Assembly: GCA_941918925.1 (NCBI GenBank)
Contig: OW799236.1
Span: forward strand, 14,235,474-14,299,473
Direction: 5' to 3'
DNA from: Phyto melanocephala
Lineage: Eukaryota > Arthropoda > Insecta > Diptera > Rhinophoridae
DNA: 64,000 bases
The translations under genes and the position numbers were made by a program. Below, piece after piece: positions 61,673-64,000 of the stretch (the stretch's first letter is position 1; every line of letters starts with the position of its first letter). A model generated the notes under the pieces. The model saw only the letters and a list, made by a program, of their open reading frames with translations, did not search any database and was not told the DNA's origin.

Positions 61673-61992
61673 TTCACTTTTATATATATAGATATATATT
61701 TTAATTATTTTAAAAAAATTTTTTTTTTTTAAATGTTTTTTTTTTTAATTTTTTTTTTAACTTTTTTTTAAAATTTTTTTTAATATTTTTTTTATTTTTT
61801 TTATTTTTTTTAACACAATACGTCAATTTTTAATTTTACAATGGGATGTTTTTATATATGTATGTTTTTTATATGAATGTACGTATTTCATATGAGATGA
61901 ATGGTGATACAAACTACTGTTATTGCGTGACTACACGTTGTGAAGGGTATATAAGATTCGGCATGGCCGAATATAGCACTCTTACTTGTTTT
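60372..61992 (+). mobile_element. Full-length HINE carrying a Helitron
   Basis: The head TTTTTATACCCTTCACACAG...AAAAGGGTATATATAGG begins at about 60372, with TTTGTCATTCCGTGTGAAAT and TTTCCGACCCCATAG after it. The tail TTGTGAAGGGTATATAAGAT, TCGGCATGGCCGA and TAGCACTCTTACTTGTTTT ends at about 61992. It is the inverted-orientation partner of 8486-9226, differing mainly by the Helitron at 60929-61692 and by poly-T expansion on both sides of it. Minus frames at 60482-60801 are shadows. Confidence 0.8.
60929..61692 (-). mobile_element. Complete non-autonomous Helitron (764 bp) with minisatellite
   Basis: The minus-strand 5' end is TCTATATATATAAAAGTGAA beginning at 61692 after an A. The 3' end is GGGGCGTAGCAACGTGCGCC (GGCG/CGCC hairpin), then GGGTTTGG and CTAG (60932-60929), followed by T. 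This matches Helitron rules (A|TC...CTRR|T with a 3' hairpin). The interior holds about four to five 120-bp units with GGGCGTGGC...CCCACTTTTC and CAGCTCAATATGTGTG, plus a (CA)n run at about 61626-61667. No coding. Confidence 0.85.
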
Positions 61993-62903
61993 GTTATAGG
62001 TCTACTATGAAAACATTCAAATATGTTTTGAATGTTCTATTTCAGTTTAAATATATTTTATCTTTGTGTTGATACAGGCTTATTTTATTCAAACCTTTTG
62101 TTGTATTCACACACATTTTTGCAAGTAGATATTTTATAATGAGTTTTAAATTTAATGAGACTGTTTACAAAACACTTTTCTTATGCTTGACAGCTCTTTA
62201 GTAAATATCATCTATTTAAAACCCAGGTTTCTGCTAATTGAATTCGGTAATTATTACGTTGCCTTTTGTGTTTTTTTTTTTACCACAAAGAGTTAGAACG
62301 TATTTTACTAACAGCACATTGTCACTAGTTTGCACATGCTTTAGCCATCAGTTAGATAGCATTAAGAACGGATGATAGTTTCATAGTCTTTGTTTTTAAG
62401 TAATAATTTTATATTTTTTGTAATTAATATAAAGTTGGCCAAGATATTTATTAACTCTGTCTGAATAAGTTAAAATATTTTTTTAAAAATATCCGGACAA
62501 GAAAAATTAAATAACAATAAAATATATAAATAAATTTGAAACATATGTTACCAAAAAAGTAAGCTTAAGTAATTGTTTTAAAACCAAAGCTAAGGTTAAT
62601 TGTCCCATCCCTGCAACAACTCTACGTCTCCATTAGCCATTTGTTTGTTCGCACAAGAATAAACCAGCAGCAAAATAATTGAAATTAAGACAAATTGAAA
62701 AAAATTTTTAGTTTAGGCTTTCTGATCAGATGTTGTGTCTAGGCTACATTTTTAATGTGCCTTGCGCAATTCAATATAATAAAAATTAATACAAATTAAA
62801 CAAGATTAACAATAAGCCGTGCTACTAACTCAGTGTTTTTTTCTTTCGAAAATTAAGCAATTGTAATCTGTTGATTTAAATCAAATTACTAAATGAAGCG
62901 GTT
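61993..62903. other. AT-rich non-coding
   Basis: No gene or element ends recognised. Confidence 0.4.
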
Positions 62904-62990
62904 TTAATGGTAGTGGAAATTTAGTGCACTGGATTTCTAGTTCATTACCTTTAATTGGAATTAGTACACTCAATTTTCACTACCACTTAA
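62904..62990. repeat. Short inverted repeat (TAATGGTAGTGGAAATTTAG type)
   Basis: TAATGGTAGTGGAAATTTAG near 62905 is mirrored near 62965-62990 (TTAAGTGGTAGTGAAAATTG on the minus strand). ATGGTAGTGAGTTAGTGG follows. It is probably a small MITE or its remnant. Confidence 0.5.
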
Positions 62991-63150
62991 ATGGTAGTGA
63001 GTTAGTGGTTAATAATTTCTAATTGCCACTAATGGTGGCTGCAACATTGCTGCAATAATGCTAAATTGTTAAGTGATATTGGAAATGATAATGAATTATA
63101 AATACAATGCAATATACCCAACTCTGGTCGCAATATAGTATATAAAGATA

Positions 63151-64000
63151 CTAGCATTAAGCCCGCTACTTCGTTAGCGCAGTTATAACTATTTATTGAA
63201 TACTCAAGTTCTATTTATAATTATTAAATATTTTTGGTCCAATTTATGAAAATTTGTATCTCTGATTCAATCTACTTAGAAAAATAAAAAGTAGAGTAAC
63301 GATATATCGGCCATATATTTCCTAACTAAAAGCAAGATCAATGACTGAGTTCCAAAAATTAAGATTCCTAATTTGACCCTAAAAATAATAAAAGTAAAAT
63401 TTTTCCTTCACTAGAACTTCCACTTGGTTAATTATTACCTACATTCAGAATTTTATGTATAAAAAAAGAGAAAAAGTAATTCTGGTCGTCCATAATATTA
63501 GAAGTTAGACCTCGAATCAAAAAACACTAATTTTAAGAATCCATGTTTACAAACGTAACAATGCAAAGAATACAATAAAATGCGAAAAGGGTTTTTTTGT
63601 GTCTTTAATATCATTTTAATTCTGAATTTGAATCAATAATCCTTTATTTCACAATTTTAACTTTATAAACGTAGAAAATACAAAAAGTCACATTAAGATT
63701 CAGAAAAGTACCTTCTTGGTCGCCCAAAATATTTTCAGTCTCACATTGTATCAATAGTCACTAATTTCAGCTTCGCAAAAGTTGAAAATACTAAAAGTAC
63801 CATAAAAATTCAAGAAAGTACCTTTTTGGTCACCCATAACATTTTTAGTCTTATTTTGAATCAAAAGTCCTTAATTTTACAATTCTACCTTTATAAACGT
63901 ACAAAACACAAAAAGTACCACAGAAAAGCAAAAAGGTACATTTTTGGTCCTCTTTTCCCAATTTCTCCCCTTTCTAACCTGTTAGGAATATGTTTCATTT
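63151..64000 (-). mobile_element. Helitron 3' end with a different minisatellite, runs off the window
   Basis: On the minus strand CGCTAACGAAGTAGCG forms a hairpin (CGCTA/TAGCG), followed by GGCTTAATG and CTAG (63154-63151) then T, a good Helitron 3' terminus. To the right, units of about 118 bp recur, with AGTACC(T)TxTTGGTCxCCCA at about 63708 and 63827 and fainter copies at 63483 and 63937. The 5' end is beyond 64000. Confidence 0.65.

Overview
The window looks like a piece of a higher-fly (cyclorrhaphan, probably calyptrate) nuclear genome. The DNA is very AT-rich, coding sequence is sparse, introns are long, and the sequence is crowded with decayed transposons. One family (called HINE here) has the same end architecture as the Drosophila INE-1/DINE-1 element as I recall it. 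I see no bacterial, organellar or viral gene, no rRNA and no CRISPR array, and I recognised no tRNA.

Only one host gene can be supported: an acid-lipase-type (lysosomal/gastric lipase family, alpha/beta hydrolase) gene on the minus strand. A short first coding exon with a signal-peptide-like core lies at 15317-15204 and ends in a perfect GTAAGT donor. Its intron is about 12.3 kb. A 726-bp catalytic exon follows at 2892-2167, carrying the oxyanion HG and the AHSQG nucleophile elbow. It ends in another GTAAGT donor, so the exon(s) with the catalytic Asp and His lie beyond the left edge of the window. A plausible DPE-type promoter with an initiator is at about 15726-15692. The intron holds two mariner-like elements, three HINE copies, Jockey-clade LINE fragments and two MITEs.

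From 15.8 kb to 64 kb there is no convincing host exon. By position: 16.4-17.4 kb, a pogo/Tigger-like remnant; 17.6-22.1 kb, tandem arrays built on a GGAATGAAATGGAAT motif; 23.9-31.3 kb, decayed units of the same motif mostly in the opposite orientation; 26.2-27.1, 32.6-33.6, 42.0-42.4, 43.6-44.6, 46.2-47.3, 53.8-54.6 and 60.4-62.0 kb, HINE copies; 35.7-36.5 kb, an RTE-type LINE 3' half; 40.7-41.1 kb, an endonuclease-like fragment; 41.7-42.6 kb, a TIR element with a HINE inside; 47.7-48.4, 60.9-61.7 and 63.2-64 kb (plus 1-371), non-autonomous Helitrons carrying minisatellites; 50.0-51.3 kb, a MITE split by a LINE that itself carries another MITE; 53.7-55.9 kb, a PIF/Harbinger element; 56.1-57.1 kb, a hAT element with a perfect 8-bp target duplication.

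The window is therefore mostly a record of layered transposition. Several insertions can be ordered from the sequence alone: mariner in HINE, LINE in MITE, Helitron in HINE, HINE in Harbinger, HINE in a TIR element. All class names come from recalled family features, not from a search.
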